From Endomychus coccineus (taxonomy: Eukaryota > Arthropoda > Insecta > Coleoptera > Endomychidae): 64,000 bases of DNA. Position numbers and translations under genes: made by a program. Of the stretch, positions 13,901-28,900 are shown piece after piece. The notes beneath the pieces were generated by a model that was not told where the DNA came from, searched no databases, and saw only the letters and a program-made list of their open reading frames with translations. The first letter of the stretch is position 1. Each line of letters begins with the position of its first letter. The DNA lies in contig OY294069.1 of assembly GCA_958510875.1 (NCBI GenBank), positions 158,533,111 to 158,597,110 on the forward strand, in the 5' to 3' direction.

Positions 13901-16900
13901 TAATTTTCTACTGCTTTTAAAAAAATCCGTGGCGTACCATATTTTTTATGAAAAATAGTCGAAGATGTGTCTGTAAGCACGCCACTGGTGGAAGTAAAAT
14001 AATATCTTTTACGTAAAAAGATGTATTTAAATTATTTATTTGAACGTGCCATATTTCATTTAAATATCTGAAGTAGTTTTAAAAATATTATTAAATCTGG
14101 ATTTTTTTATGAAAATTTTGAGACCCTGTATCTTTGTAACGAAGCATTTTTCGAATATAGTTTATAGTACTAACTGACATTATTTTGTAGTTATCTGTAT
14201 GCCTGTAAAGTTTCCGTTTTCGAAACTGGACCATCCTGTATATAAATTCTCGGGAAATAGGTCACTCTAACACATATGCTTATTATTTTCATCTTTACGT
14301 ACGATTTGGTCACGACCAACAACAGAAGACGTATTATGTTTAAAATGGGATTTCTAAAACTAATTGTATCAGCACAAAGCGTTCTCATCGCATCAATTTC
14401 AATTAAAAATGCCCATGTCGCTGAAACGAACAGATTCACGAATAATCGAAACTGTAATACGTTAATGTTTCAAGTATATGTATATGTCTCAAGACTGCTT
14501 AACAATTTCCTTATAATATACGGATTCATGTCAACAAAGTCTGTATACGACTGAAACTGAGAAACATAACGCTGAAGTATCCACTTTCGAACCAGTGATG
14601 TTTAAGAGGTTTTAAGAGGTAATAGGAAATGGTTGTCGGACCTTAGAAATATTGCTATTTGAGCATTCTAAAATATACTTTTAACATTGTAAAGACACAT
14701 CTAGGAATTCGCAAGGGTTTTAGTTAATTAAATTAGTATAAATCTGACTTAATGATTGAATATCTGTTCTATGATATACAGACTTGGAGTCACAATTCAA
14801 GTGAATCTTCAGAATATATCCTCTATAATAATTGATTTCCTAAAATATCAACATTTTTGTAATCGATTTGATGGTTATAATCAAAGCAGTGCTTAGCAAG
14901 GGCGGTGGAAGTTTTGTTTTTGTTTCTTGTACAATACTTATGGCCACACTTTCTTTTTTTGCAAATATTGCTTGGAGATTCCTGAATAAGTCCCATCGCA
15001 ATCTAAACTATTTAATTTGTATACTGTATGGGTTTGTTTATCTTTAGGTATTGAAGGTTTTAGATTTGAAAAATATTCACACATCATTTATGTCATACTT
15101 TTTTTTGAACATTTCTTAATTTCCTCTGAGGTCTTCGGAATGTATGTTAATGTTATAAAATTATCTGTATTACCTTTTATGCTATTTATATATGAAGTTC
15201 CATTATAGATTTCGTTTATTCTTTCTTTAATGATGGGATTGAAAAATGTTTTTGGGTAGCCATTCATTTCCAGTGCATTACGAACGATTTTTTAATTTTT
15301 GGGACGGTTCTCTGGGTGGAACACTTTAACCGCGAGATCTGTAAGGCTATTTATAACACTTTTTTTATAACTTGTTGGTGCAACGGAATTGGAGTGAACA
15401 TAACGTTGATACCAAACTTCTTTAGTAAACCACGAAGTTTTTATTTTCCCATCTGCATAATACCTAATGTTCATATCTAGGAAGTTTATGTATTTGTTCA
15501 CTTCTATTTCACAAGTAAATTGAAGTTTACAGCGAAAATTGTTAAATTTATTAATCACGTACTGATCTTTTTCATTGGGAACACACATTAGGCAATCATC
15601 TACATAGGGTTTAAAGAATACGGATTGAAAATCTAATGAATTTATTAAAGATTCCTCTAGGCATTCCATAACTAGGTTAGCAATAGTAGCTGAAATAAGA
15701 GATCCCATTGCTTTGCCGAACATTTGACCAAAATATTGCTCGCCATATTGAGAATGAGTGCATTCTAACCAAAACTTACTGCATTTATAAATTCAGAATG
15801 ATCTAGAGGTGTATGGTTTCCAATCTCTGCTTAAAGTTTGTTGATGCTAGTCAATGCCAAAACGACTGGTGTATTTGTAAATAAAAAAACTACGTCCAAG
15901 GAAATTAATAGATGATCTCCGGTTATGGATTGATTTTTTATAAATTCATGACATTTCAATGCCATACAGTTTCGGAGATTTCGTGATATATGAGTGAGTG
16001 GTATTTGCTTTTAATATATGTAGGTAGATATTTAGGAGCTCTCAATGTGAAGTTGGTATACTTGGAACATCTGAAAATGTGTTGTCACAGGTTTGCTTTA
16101 TTATTTTTCAAAAATCACTCATCACGAAATCTCGGAAACTATCAAGGCGACCAACTTGAGAATTGGCAGGTGTGTTTCCATATAGGGCTTAGGCATTTGA
16201 TAGTCTCACTGTTTTACATGAATGTAACTCATATTAAGCGAAGTGTCATCTATGAGCAGCCAGATCAATTTAATAGCACTTTCTCATAGTCTGCTTTGAT
16301 TCAGAAATATCAAGAATGTCTTCCTGACGTTTCAGTTTCGAGATTTCGCGTTAATATTCAGATTAGTATTATCGAACATATCGTCCTGAGTTTCCGCCTT
16401 AGCTTTGATGTTTTTAGATATTCAGATTGTCGCTGCTTAAGTTGAGGAGTAAATTTCATATAATGATGACTAATATATTTTATGCGAGGAGAAAATCATT
16501 CACGCCATTGCCCAGCCGAGGTAAAGCTCTAAATTTCGACTGGGAGGAAGTGGTTACGCAAGATATTGCGGCGGAAGGGTGGGTTGTCAAAATCGCCAAG
16601 ATTGTACCATCAATCGATTTTGAAAATTTTTATAAGGAAGATTTAATTGATTCAGAAGAAAAACGCAAAGTTAACTTTTGCACTGGCAGTAATTACGAAG
16701 GAGAATGGGATGATATCGGCATGTCCGGAAATGGAAAATACGTATTTCCCCATGGCGTTATATATCAGGGTCAATTCAGGGATGGAATGTTCCACGGGAT
16801 GGGAACTTTGATATATCCTGCGGGACAATCAATCGAAGGCATTTGGCAGAATGGAAACATGATTAGTTACCGCAGTAAGTTTGTCGACGGGTTGATGTAC

Positions 16901-19900
16901 AGTTATCCTTGGGATTATTGTCAGATGCCGGATAGGAAATTCTTCATATCCATACAGGAAGGTTTGAATCCTGCGGGTGACGAATTCTTAACGCAACCGC
17001 AACCTACACGTGACATTCCAGAAAATTGTTACGACTTAAATGACAGCTTCTACGATTCCAAGATGGAATGCGTGCTCAATGAAAAATTAGGAGATAGTAC
17101 AGCAGACCGAATACAATGTGAGTGGAAAGATATTAGTAAAATTGCATTGACAAGTATAATCAAGAGGAAAAATATGTTAAGTTCAAGCAGAATTCCCGAT
17201 CAACAAGAGAAAGATTGGATAACTGCTCATCACCGTAAAGCTTGGGACGAGAATATTGGTTATCGACCAGATTTATACGAGTGTTGGACCAGTGGAAGGA
17301 TGGTAGAGATGGCGGAGATCTATGAGATGTATTGTAGTGATTCTTATAACGATTCAGGTGAAGATAATTGGGTTAAAGTCACTTCAGAGGATTATATTTC
17401 TTATAATAAAAATAATAGTTGAGGCTAATAAAATATGTTCTTAACTACCAATACTGAAGTTATGAAATCATTTTCTACGTTAACAATAACATCTTACTGA
17501 TATACAGACAATGCTGAAATGTCTGGGCAGCATTGTTTCTATTGGTTTGTCATGCATTTCCCCTATTGAAAAGTGGAATATAAATAAAACATAGATTTAC
17601 ACGTTCATAACTGTACATTAAGAACTGTTTAACCATGCAGTGACATTCTCAGATTGAGTTAAATAGATAGATGTTTATTTGACAACATTTTGCTACATTA
17701 CATAACAATTGTAGCAAGTCATACATAAGCTGCGAATGCTACGACACGACGGGTGTTGGCCTACAAAGAATAAAAAATACAAAACAACAAATTAGAAATA
17801 CAATAAAAGGTAAGAATGAAAAAAAACAAAAAATCGCAACATACATCACAGTTAATGTTAACTATTCAGCAGTTAGAATTCTAATATCAATATCAGCGGA
17901 TGATAGAGCTGCGAATGCTACGACACGACGGGTGTTGGCCTACAAAGAATAAAAAATACAAAACAACAAATTAGAAATACAATAAAAGGTAAGAATAAAA
18001 AAAAAACAAAAAATCGCAACATACATCACAGTCAATGTTAACTATTCAGCAGTTAGAATTCTAATATCAATATCAGCGGATGATAGAGCCCGTGTGTACT
18101 CCCGTATCGAGTAGAATGCCTTAAGCTGCAGGTAAGATCTCAATCTATGTTTAAATTTTGAGAATGCAGTCGGATAATCTCAGGTAGCGCATTATATAGA
18201 GAAATGTTCAGAGAATTCCTAGCACATCTATCTAACCTGTAACGAGTAGCTCTGGTACTATACTCATGAAAGCACGAATTCAAACTATACTCTGACCTGC
18301 TCCCAGGAATCTCCAAAAGTTGGCAGAAGATGAACAGTGTTGGTAAGGGCATAATTCGTAGACTCACAAAATGTGGCCTGCAGCTATCGCGATATCCAGA
18401 GTTCAATATCAAACGGACAGCCTTCGTCTGCAATCTGAACACCTGAATAGTAGAATCTACATGTATCCTATTATGGTTAACAGGAATGAGCCCTAATAGC
18501 CTTGTAACAGGAGCTGTGACCAAAGCTGGACAATTCCCAAAACAGGACTGACTTTAAGCATAGAGCTATACCTATGTGGTTAAGGCACGGTCGTATACAC
18601 AGGTCTGGAAACTCTATGGTTGACTTGAGTCTCTTACGGGTCGCCTAACTCGTAGTCCCTCGCTCAGCCACCAGCTAGCGCTTGGATCACAAAGTGGTAA
18701 AACGATTTCTATCCACTTTAAAAACAGAAGTTTCTTGATTCACACTTTTGTACCCCATTTTGCATTTCGGCATAATGCACGATTTCGTAATTTGTTTCTA
18801 AAAACGCAGGTATTCCTTGTGTTGACAAGTCAACTGACAGTTGTCAGAAAATACTCCTACGTGACGACTTTTGGTACTACGGGCCAGTCGACGCTTAGCG
18901 GACTCACTGCTCACATAGGAAACAACCTCGAGTTTCCAGACCTGTGTATACGACCGTGGGTTAAGGTTATCTGCCAAATAGTGAAGACGTGAGTCTTCTT
19001 CCAACGCAAAATTCACATACAAAGCACCCCACAGCAGTCCTCATTGTTCTCCTGCTAATACCTCCTGCAACATTTAATTTGATTTCCAACATGTTTCCAG
19101 AGATGAAGGGAAAGTGTATAAACCATGGAATCTTTGGTGCTTATTTATCGGATTGAGTGTCTGTAGTGGCACTTGGTCCGTGATGTTGATTTGATAGTCA
19201 ATGAATGTGACTCATATTAAGTAAAGAGGTAATCTATAGGTGAATAGTATTATCCAAACTGTTATAGAGGTAAAAGTTGTAGGTCTATCTCTAGTAGAGT
19301 GGGTGAACATTTTAGGAGTTATAGAAAAAACAATATTGACTCCCTTTATGCCAAATATATGTTGAGATGCACCACCAATTTTATCAAAATTTGGAAATCT
19401 TACATATGGTAGACTTTTAGATAACTAAAATACTCATAAATCAATAAATATAGGCACAGTAACATTTTACTTAATAATCAGGAAGATTTTTCATATTATC
19501 CATTTCTCAACCTTTCATCACGAACCTGCCACAAACTAATCATCATATTTCAACACCTTAGTTGTAAACATCCTGTATTTTGTAATCATTAATTGAACTG
19601 TAAGCAATCTGAATTCTTGGAGTCATTAAGTCAACCCCCTTGGTCATTATCTGCTTATGTATAGAGGGCAAGGTGAAAAATCCCCTGAAAAATGATACAG
19701 ATGGTGCCACAATGACATTTGTAATGTAGCATCCTTAACTAGATAGAACGCATTAAAATTTTCAAACTGATATGTCATTCATTTTTGACACCCATCGAAA
19801 GCAAGCAACCTTGGAGATTTTTGTAAACATGGAAAAAAGTGAATTTCACGTCCTGATTAAACATTATTTCCTACTTGGAAAAAAGGTAATTATTTACCAG

Positions 19901-22900
19901 AAGGGCCTCACCCCCGATTTTGATAAACATTTTTTTACAGACTACTTACGTGTTCCTTATGAACGATCAAAAAAGAAAAATCTGCGGAAATGCACCTTTT
20001 TCAAAAAAAAAAAAATCTTCTCATAATTAGCACCATGTTTATCTCAAGATATTGACCTCAAAAGCACATAACAACCAGCCTGAATGTCATGAAATATGTC
20101 GCTTTCAACTATATTCCAATATTTTGATAATGAAACGCAGTAAAAATACAAACTTTGCATTTAAAGTAAATGGGCATCTGACATTTAATTGTAGCCTCCC
20201 TACAAGGTAATTCTTCTCGTTTCGTTTGAAAGGCTGATGTCAAAGATATCTTATTTCCATAGATATCAGTATTATGATATGTTTGGCCGTTCGGGAGACT
20301 CATAGAATGCTGTATAATTGTGTCGGTACTTCTCTGACAGTCCCTAAACTAATTTTTTATTTTGTTGCAAACTATTTGAACTTGCCAAAGTTACATGCAT
20401 TATGTAGAACTGCCTATTTCCTTCATTCTTTTTATAGTTCCAAGCGGCAATGCGTAGGTCTTGAGGTTATTGAAAGTGTATTTTTGGTGCATATTCTTGA
20501 AGAGCATACATTCCTCTTTGTGAAATGAGATGAATATGTTGTTCTAAAAATACACTTTCAATAACCTCAGACCTACGCATTGCCGCTTGGAACTATAAAA
20601 AATATTAGGAAAATACGTTTCTCCTACCTACGGATTGACCCTTGGAAGACATCAAGAAAAGCGACAATCCGTAGGTCTGAGGTTATTGAAATTGTATTTT
20701 TGCTACATTGCTTTATGCAGAACTGCCTATTTCCTTCATTCTTTTTATAGTTCCAAGCGGCAATCCGTAGGTCTGAGGTTATTGAAAGTGTATTTTTGGT
20801 GCATATTCTTGAACAACTTACAGTTCTCTTTGTGGAAAGAAATAAATATGCTGTTCTAAAAATACTCTTCCAATAACCTCAGACCTACGGATTGCCGCTT
20901 GGACCTACAAAAAGTATTAGAGAAATACGCTGTTTATATTTACGGATTCCCGCTTGAAAGTACATCAGGAAAATAGGCTGTTTTGCAGAATGCATCTAAC
21001 AAAAATATACGTCCAATAACCTCAGACATACGAATTGCCACTTGGAATTACAAAAATAATGAAGAAAATACAGCGCTGGACAGAATTCATTCAACGAAAA
21101 TACACATTCAATAACCAAAGACCTACGGATTACAGTTTGGAAATAGCAATAAGTTCAGACTTCTAGGAGTAAATTTTTTCTATGACTTACCCAAATGATA
21201 ACGGAACTTATCTATGAAAGTGACATTTCAGACTACACAAGAACGAAATACCTTGTAGGGAGGCTACGATTAAATGGGGGATACTGTTTATTTACTAAGT
21301 ACCGAATTTGTATTTTTACAGCGTTTTATCATCAAAATATTGGAATATAGTTGGGAGCGACATATTTCATGATATTTAGGATAGTTGTCACGTGCTTTTG
21401 AGGTCAATATCTTGAGATAAACATGGTGCTAATTATGAGAAGATTTTATTTTTTTTTCTGGAAAACGGTGCATTTCCGCAGATTTTTCTTTTTTGATCGT
21501 TCATAAGGAACACGTGAGTAGTCTGCATGAATTGTGTTACGAATTGGTTCGTCATCCATCATATTCTCTAGATTTAGCCCCCTGCGATTATTATCTATTT
21601 CCAGACTTGAAGAACTGGCTCGGTCGAAAGAGAATTGGCTCCAACGATGAGGTCATCACTGAAACAAACGCCTATTTTGAAGGATTGCCGAAATCGTATT
21701 ATTTGGAAGGGATCGAAGAATTAGAAAAACGTTGTACGAAGTGTATCAGGCTACAAGGAAATTATGATGAAATAAATGTTGACCAAACAAATCATTTCTT
21801 GTTTAATTATTCAGGGACTTTTCACCTTGGCCTCGTATAGCTAGTTAATACCTTTATAAATTTAAGTACCATTTGCTCACCTGAAGAAGCGAAACATGTC
21901 TTGTTTTCTTTTATTTCTATAATAAAAGTTCATTTGGGAATTTTTCTATAATGTATTATTCAGTGGCCAATGTAATAATAGTACTTTCCCACCGTCTGAT
22001 TCATAGTCAAAGTATAAAGGTCTGCTGGAGCCTCCCTTCTACTCTTTTTAAAATTCGAGTGCAAGCTGATTGGTCGTTTATTTCGTTTATTTAATGTTAT
22101 TGACGACGACATAATATGATGTTGTTACATGCCGGCGACGAGCCGATGAGAGCAAGGCTGTGATTGAAGGAGCTATGTGACGTCACCTAGCGCGAGAAAC
22201 GATGGTAGGGAGGCTCCAGCAGACCTCTACACTTTAACTATGGCCTGATTTGATTCAGAGATATCAAGAATGTCTTCTTGACATTTCAGTTTCGAGATTT
22301 CGCGCTAATATTCATGATAGCCTTAATTCTTATCTTTTTAGGTATATATATTTTTTTCCGCTTACGTCGGGGAGAAAATTTCTAGGACTCATGGATAGCG
22401 TAGCTTACGCAAGGAGAAAATCTTTCACGCCATTGCCGAGGCGAGGCAAAAGTCTAAATTACCACTGGGAGGAAGTAGTTACGCAAGACATTGCTTCGAA
22501 AACGTGGGTCCAAATCGTCAGGATTTTACCATCAATCGATTCTGGCACTTTTTATCAGACACCTTCAAGTGATTCGGAAGAAAAAACTAAAGTCAACTTT
22601 TGCACTGGTAGTAATTACGAAGGAGAATGGGATGCTGTCGGCATGTCCGGACATGGCAAATACGTATTTCCTCATGGTGTTATATACGAGGGTCAATTCA
22701 GGGATGGAATGTTCCACGGAATGGGAAATTTGATATATCCTGCAGGACAATCAATAGAAGGCATTTGGCAGAATGGAGACATGATCAGTTACCGCAGTAA
22801 GTTTGTCGACGGGTTGATGTACAGTTATCCTTGGGATTATTGTCAGATGCCGGATAGGAAATTCTTCCTATCCATACAGGAAGGTTTGAATCCTGCGGGT

Positions 22901-25900
22901 GAGGAATTTTTAACGCAATTGCAACCTACACGGGACATTCCAGAGAATTGTTACGATTTGAATGACAGCTTCTACGATTCCAAAAAAGAATGTGTGCTTA
23001 ATGAAAAATTAGGAGATAGTACAGTAGATCGAATACAATGTGAGTGGAAAGATATCAGTAAAATTGCACTGACAAATATAATCACCGGGAAAAATATGTT
23101 AAGTTCAAGCAGAATTCCCGATCAACAAGAGAAAGATTGGATAACTGCTCATTACCGTAAAGCTTGGGACGAGAATATTGGTTACCGACCAGATTTGTAC
23201 GAGTGTTGGACCAGTGGAAGGATGGCAGAGATGGCGGACATCGAAGAGTTATTTTGTCATGATTCTTATAACGATTCCGGTGAAGATACTTTGGAAGAAG
23301 TCATCCCCAAAGATGGTTCTTGCTATAATAATAATAATAATAATAATTGTAGAGATCAATAAAATAGTCTAATAGTCTAAACTATCAATACTGAAGTTCA
23401 TTCTCTGCGGACTTGGCGCAGTCTACAGAGTGGGCGGGTCCGAGGAAGAGGGGGTCGATTATTATGATTATTTATCCCAAGATTTTTCTTAGACGGTTGC
23501 ATACAAAACACATTGGCCTTATGCACGGTCGTACATACAGGTCTGGAAACTAGGGGCTGTTTCCTATGTGAGAAGTGAGTCCACTAAGCGTCGACTGTCG
23601 CGTAGTACCAAAAGTCGTCACGTAGGAATATTCTCTGGCAACTGTCAGTTGACTTGTAAACACAAGGAATACCTGCGTTTTTAGAAACAAATTACGAAAC
23701 CGTGCATTGTGCCGAAATACAAAACGGGGTACAAAAGTGTAAAGCAACAAACTTCTGTTTTTAAAGCGCCGAAAGATGCGGAAATGCGTTAAAAGTGGAT
23801 GCTTGCGATTCCAGATAGAAATCGTTTTAACGAGGTCTTTTGTGTTCATCATGTATAACGAAAAAGGAGAAGTTATTTTTCAGGTGAGTAATACATTTTG
23901 ACAAGAGTAACCGTTCTATTCCTCTCTCAAATCAGAAGCTTGCGATTCCGGAAAGAAATCGTTTTACCGATCCAAGCACTAGCTAGTGGCTGAGCGAGGG
24001 ACTACGAGTTTGGCGACGCGTAAGAGACTCAAGTCAACCATAGAGTTTCCAGACCTGTGTATACGTAGTCCCTCGCTCAGCCACCAGCTAGCGCTTGGAT
24101 CGCGAGAGGGTAAAACCATAGTTAACTCTACTAGGTAGTACGGTAGTAGAGTTATCTATGGGTAAAACGATTTCTTCCCGGAATCACAAGCAGTGTTACT
24201 GATGCCCATTTGCACCGTTGAAATGGAAAGTAATAAGGTAATATAATTATCGTAGTGAATTCTACTGAAAACTGTTATTTTCGCAGAGAACTATTGTAAA
24301 GAAGACCCGTATCCCTAATTTTTCTGAAACTGAGAAGCAACTGCTTTTAAGCCTTGTGCATAAATATAAGCACATTATTGAATGCAAGAAAACTGACGGT
24401 GTCAGTGTTGATGAGAAGAACAAGGCCTGGGAAGCTGTAGCCAATGAATTCAATTCTTCATGTTCAGAATCGAGGTGTATTCACTTAAAAAATTTTACAG
24501 CAACAGAAACATGGATGTGCGGAAAGTTGTAGCTGAAGAAAGAAAGCAAAGATATTTAACAGGTTTGTATAATCATTGTAATTAGCAGTAACAAAATGAC
24601 AATGCAATGACTTACAGGTGGTGATGTGCTTTCCGGCAGATAGTGTTGGAACTTCTGGTTCGCCAAACGCTTTGGAAGTGATTTATTAAAATCACTGCCG
24701 AAGTTGGTTGATCAGTGACTTTACGTCTGCCTCGTCTCACTGATGAGCCTGATGAGAAGGACGAAACAGCTGTCTGAGACTATAGGACGTGTTATCATGT
24801 TCAACCTGGTGAACCAAAAACGTTGTCTGTTAACCTTATCAGGTTTATCTCTATTTATGATTGAACAAATAAATATATTTATTGATCGATTAACAGCTAT
24901 TTAAAGTTTTCCGCAGTTTCCTTCAATTACTCTGCGTTTGCCATGAACGCCATAAAACCATGAACGATGTCTGCTTGCATAACATTGTTAATGTGTTCCA
25001 AAACTAGCTAGTAAAAATGAAACGGTAAGCCCGTAGCAGATTTGAAGGGGGGCATTTCACATGAACATTTTCGATTTGGACCTCCCATAAAAAGTTATGG
25101 CCTTTTAAAGATAACAGCTGAAATGTAAGTTTTATTGATTATATCAGAGAAACCAAATTTGGTGGGCAGTGTGTCCTTACGTAGTGTGACCATTTTGACC
25201 TATTGCCCCATTTTATACTTCATCGGAACATGATGAAATAAGCTACTCCTTTTAGTAGACAACTTTTTTTTTCAAAATTTTTAAATACAAAAATATTGCT
25301 TAGGTAACCCCATAAAAAAAAAGATTTTTACCTCCTCAAAATTATTATTAGTTTTTGCGAAAAAAAATAAAACACGTTACTAAGCATCCAAAGGCTGGAA
25401 GGAAAATAAAACCATTTTTATCATAGTAGCCTATGCAAAGATGTAAGCAGCGGTCCACCAAATTTGGTTTTTTAAGTTGGGTCATTTCGGAGTTAATCAA
25501 TAAAACCTACGTTTCAGCTGCCATCTACAAAAGGCGAGATAGAAACAGGAAATACCACTTACAATTATTATTTATTGACTTTATAAATTTTAGTCAAGAA
25601 ATATATTAAAATTATTTGAGTGAGTGAAACATAAATTTGCAAGTGAATGAAATCCCTAGCTACGAACATTCCTCACTGAAAAAGTAACAACAATTTCAAA
25701 AAACAATGGAAAATAGTTCAATATGCATTATGTTGTCAATTCCTAATACCTCGCATCAAACTATTCATAGAAAATTATGTTCTGACATAGATAAATACTG
25801 CCTTTATGTACTTCTCTTCGTCTACATTTTAAAAATGTAATTTTACTCATTTTATTCCGATAGCTGAACTCTCATACACTTGAATCTTAAGATGAGAATT

Positions 25901-28900
25901 TCGTACACTTCTGCAGGTTAAACATATGCTTGTGATATACTGGGTTCCCCATAATAGATTTACCCATTTTAATATTTGAATTAAAATTTTTTTAGTTAAC
26001 AAAACAAACTTTTTATTTTACTAAATTACAGCTAACTCTTTGGGATTTATGATAACTTATAAATATTTGGCTAATTTAATTCTAACTTTTAAAAATCACG
26101 TCTTCTAAATGACCTCCACCAACTTCAACACATTTTTCAATATTAGATAAGAGTGGTTCATTACACGGCGTAGCAAACCTTCGTCTATACCTTTTAGGAC
26201 TTCTCGTAAACGCAATTCTAACTTGTTCAATATTTTCTGGTGTACGAACTGTTCTTCGACGTCCAGGATTATTCAAATTTTGTACAGAACCATTTTCACG
26301 CCAATGACGAACCCATAACTTAACAGTTTTACGATTTGGCGCGTGACCCCTATTGTTGTTATCAAACCGACGCCGGAATGCACGCCTAACTTCTTCTATC
26401 GAATTGCTTCTATGTTAGTTTCTACACAAAACACACCTTGTTGGACTGAGTAATCCATGAAAGTTCAAACGGATGTTGAAATAATGTCTCAAAGCAAAAA
26501 AATTAAATAATTATTGATGAAAACTAACAAACTTCTCGTAGAAAAATGGCGTTCCACGAAATTATTAATTTAAAATTTATTTGTGACAGGCGCCTACTTG
26601 ATTAATAATTTACTTGAATCCCAAAGACTACAGAAGATAATCCCACAGAGAACAACCTAGTTAGTTATCTCGTAGGGAATTTATCAATAATATAAAATGG
26701 GTAGTCTATTATGAGGAACCCAGTATATTTAAGCCTAGAAGAACGCTGTTGTCATTATGGTCAATAAACTAAAGATGGATGTCAAAAATACTACTTGAAA
26801 CACTAGTTGAAACTATAGGTTCGTTAGTATTTCTATAAAATGTAAGTGATAAAAAACAAATTAATAAGTATTTTATTATATCAAAATCTATTTGATAATT
26901 AATTGGGCATACATACTTCAACAAATTAAGACCACAACATTTTCTCATAATAACTTCCACACACCGGTCCAAGGTCTGCCGCTGAGTCGCTGCTGTGTCA
27001 ACAGTTTTAGTTCACTCCTTAGTTTGATTGGGTGCTTCGTAATAGTGGAGGGTGCTAGATCTGTGATATTGATTTGATACTCAACTGTTTCACAATGAAA
27101 GTTAATCATATTCAGATCACCAGGTCATCTATAAGCATCCATTACAATTCAATTTCACTTTCTCACAATCTGTTTTGATTCATAGATATCGAAAATGTCT
27201 CCTTGACATTTCAGTTCCGAGATTTCGCGTTAAGTTATGTTGTATCGACCTTTTAGTCTTAAATTTCTGCATTAGTTCTTATGTTTATAGGTATACAGAT
27301 TTATTCCGTTCACATTGCAATGAAAATTTGGAACAATCATGTCCAACGTTACTTATGCAAGAAGGAAATCGCGAGGTAAAAGTCTAAATTTTGACTGGGA
27401 TGAAGTGGTTACGCGAGACGTCGAGGCATTGAGATGGGCCAATACTTCCAGAAACGCAATATCTGAAGGCTTGCTTCAACGCGCCTTATGCCCGAAGGAA
27501 CAAGCACCTAGAGTAAATTTTTGTACGAGTAGTAGTTACGATGGAGAATGGGATTCAATAGGTATGTGTGGATTCGGAAAGTACGTATTTATGCATGGAG
27601 TCGAATACCGTGGGCAGCTCTGGGATGGAATGTTTCACGGCGAAGGAATTTTAACATATCCAGCGGGACAAAGTTTGGAAGGTATTTGGGAAAAGGGCAA
27701 CTTGATCAGTTATCGTAGTAGGTTCGCCGACGGATTGACGTACACTGATCCTTGGGATTATTGTCAGATGCCGGACCGGAAATTCTTTGTATCCAAACAG
27801 GGAGGTTTTAATCCCGCAGGTGAAGAGTTTTTAACACAACAGCAACCTACACGAGACATTCCGGCAAAATGTTACGATATGAACGACAGTTTCTATGATC
27901 CCCAAAAGGAATGTGTTCTGAACGACAATTTTGAAGACTCTGCTGTTGACCGAAGTGACATACCGGTGGATAAAATAATAAACGGACATGCAAAGTTTAA
28001 TACAAGCAGAGTCCCAGATCAACAAGAGAAAGATTGGATAATCGCTCATTGTCGTAAAGCTTGGGACGAGAGTACTGGTTATCGACCAGATTTATTTGAG
28101 TATTGGACCAGTGGAAGAAGAATGAAATAGGGAGGATTAATAGGAAGTTGAATTTTAGGTAGGGTATGAAATATATTTCGATTGTACATAAAATTACTAC
28201 TGATATTATTTATGTCCCATTCTGGGTTAATGATTTGCTGACAATTTATCATATCTGGCTGCAACATCCTGGGAAGTAGCTCAGTGTTGTGTTGTCAATC
28301 GATTATTTATAGTGAGTTATAGTAGTTGTAAGCTGCGAGTATGAAATGATGGCAATAATAAAAGGAATTTCGATAACAGATTATGTTTGTATTGCATTTC
28401 AAAGATTATGATTGAACAAGAAATTGATCCCAAGGAATGATCACTGGAGCAAGAATTACCACAAAGGAATTATTCTCAATTTTATCACACTACAATATGT
28501 TCTGCATTTCTTCTACTACCTCCATATATCGGAATAGGACAACTTATATCAATAGGGATGGCGTTAGCTTCTCTGGTCTTTCAAACATTTTTGTATTTAT
28601 CCCTCGGTATATATGACGACCAGTAGCATTGCAGATTCCTCAGGAGACCGAAACAGGTGTCGAGAACTATTAACTGCAGTGTTATCTACTGGTCGATCTA
28701 GACTAGAGAAACCTAATTACCTCTGTCAATAACATCTTAAAGCAATTATGAGTATTTTGTTCATTTGTTGTCTGGTGTTGTATGCCTCGAGGTATTTATA
28801 TAGTCGAGGAATTATAGCCAAAATGATCGAATTTTTTACTGGCAACCTGTATCGAGATGCGGTTTTCGCCATTTGCTTCAGAAACACAATAGAAAAAAAT

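Noticed and set aside
20274..20859. Two plus-strand frames sharing TAYFLHSFYSSKRQ
   Set aside because: Repeat translation inside the foldback element inserted in mariner.
22250..22390. N-terminal extension of MORN5-like copy 3 to 22250
   Set aside because: No ATG there; the sequence is the conserved upstream block, which in copies 2 and 4 is clearly non-coding.
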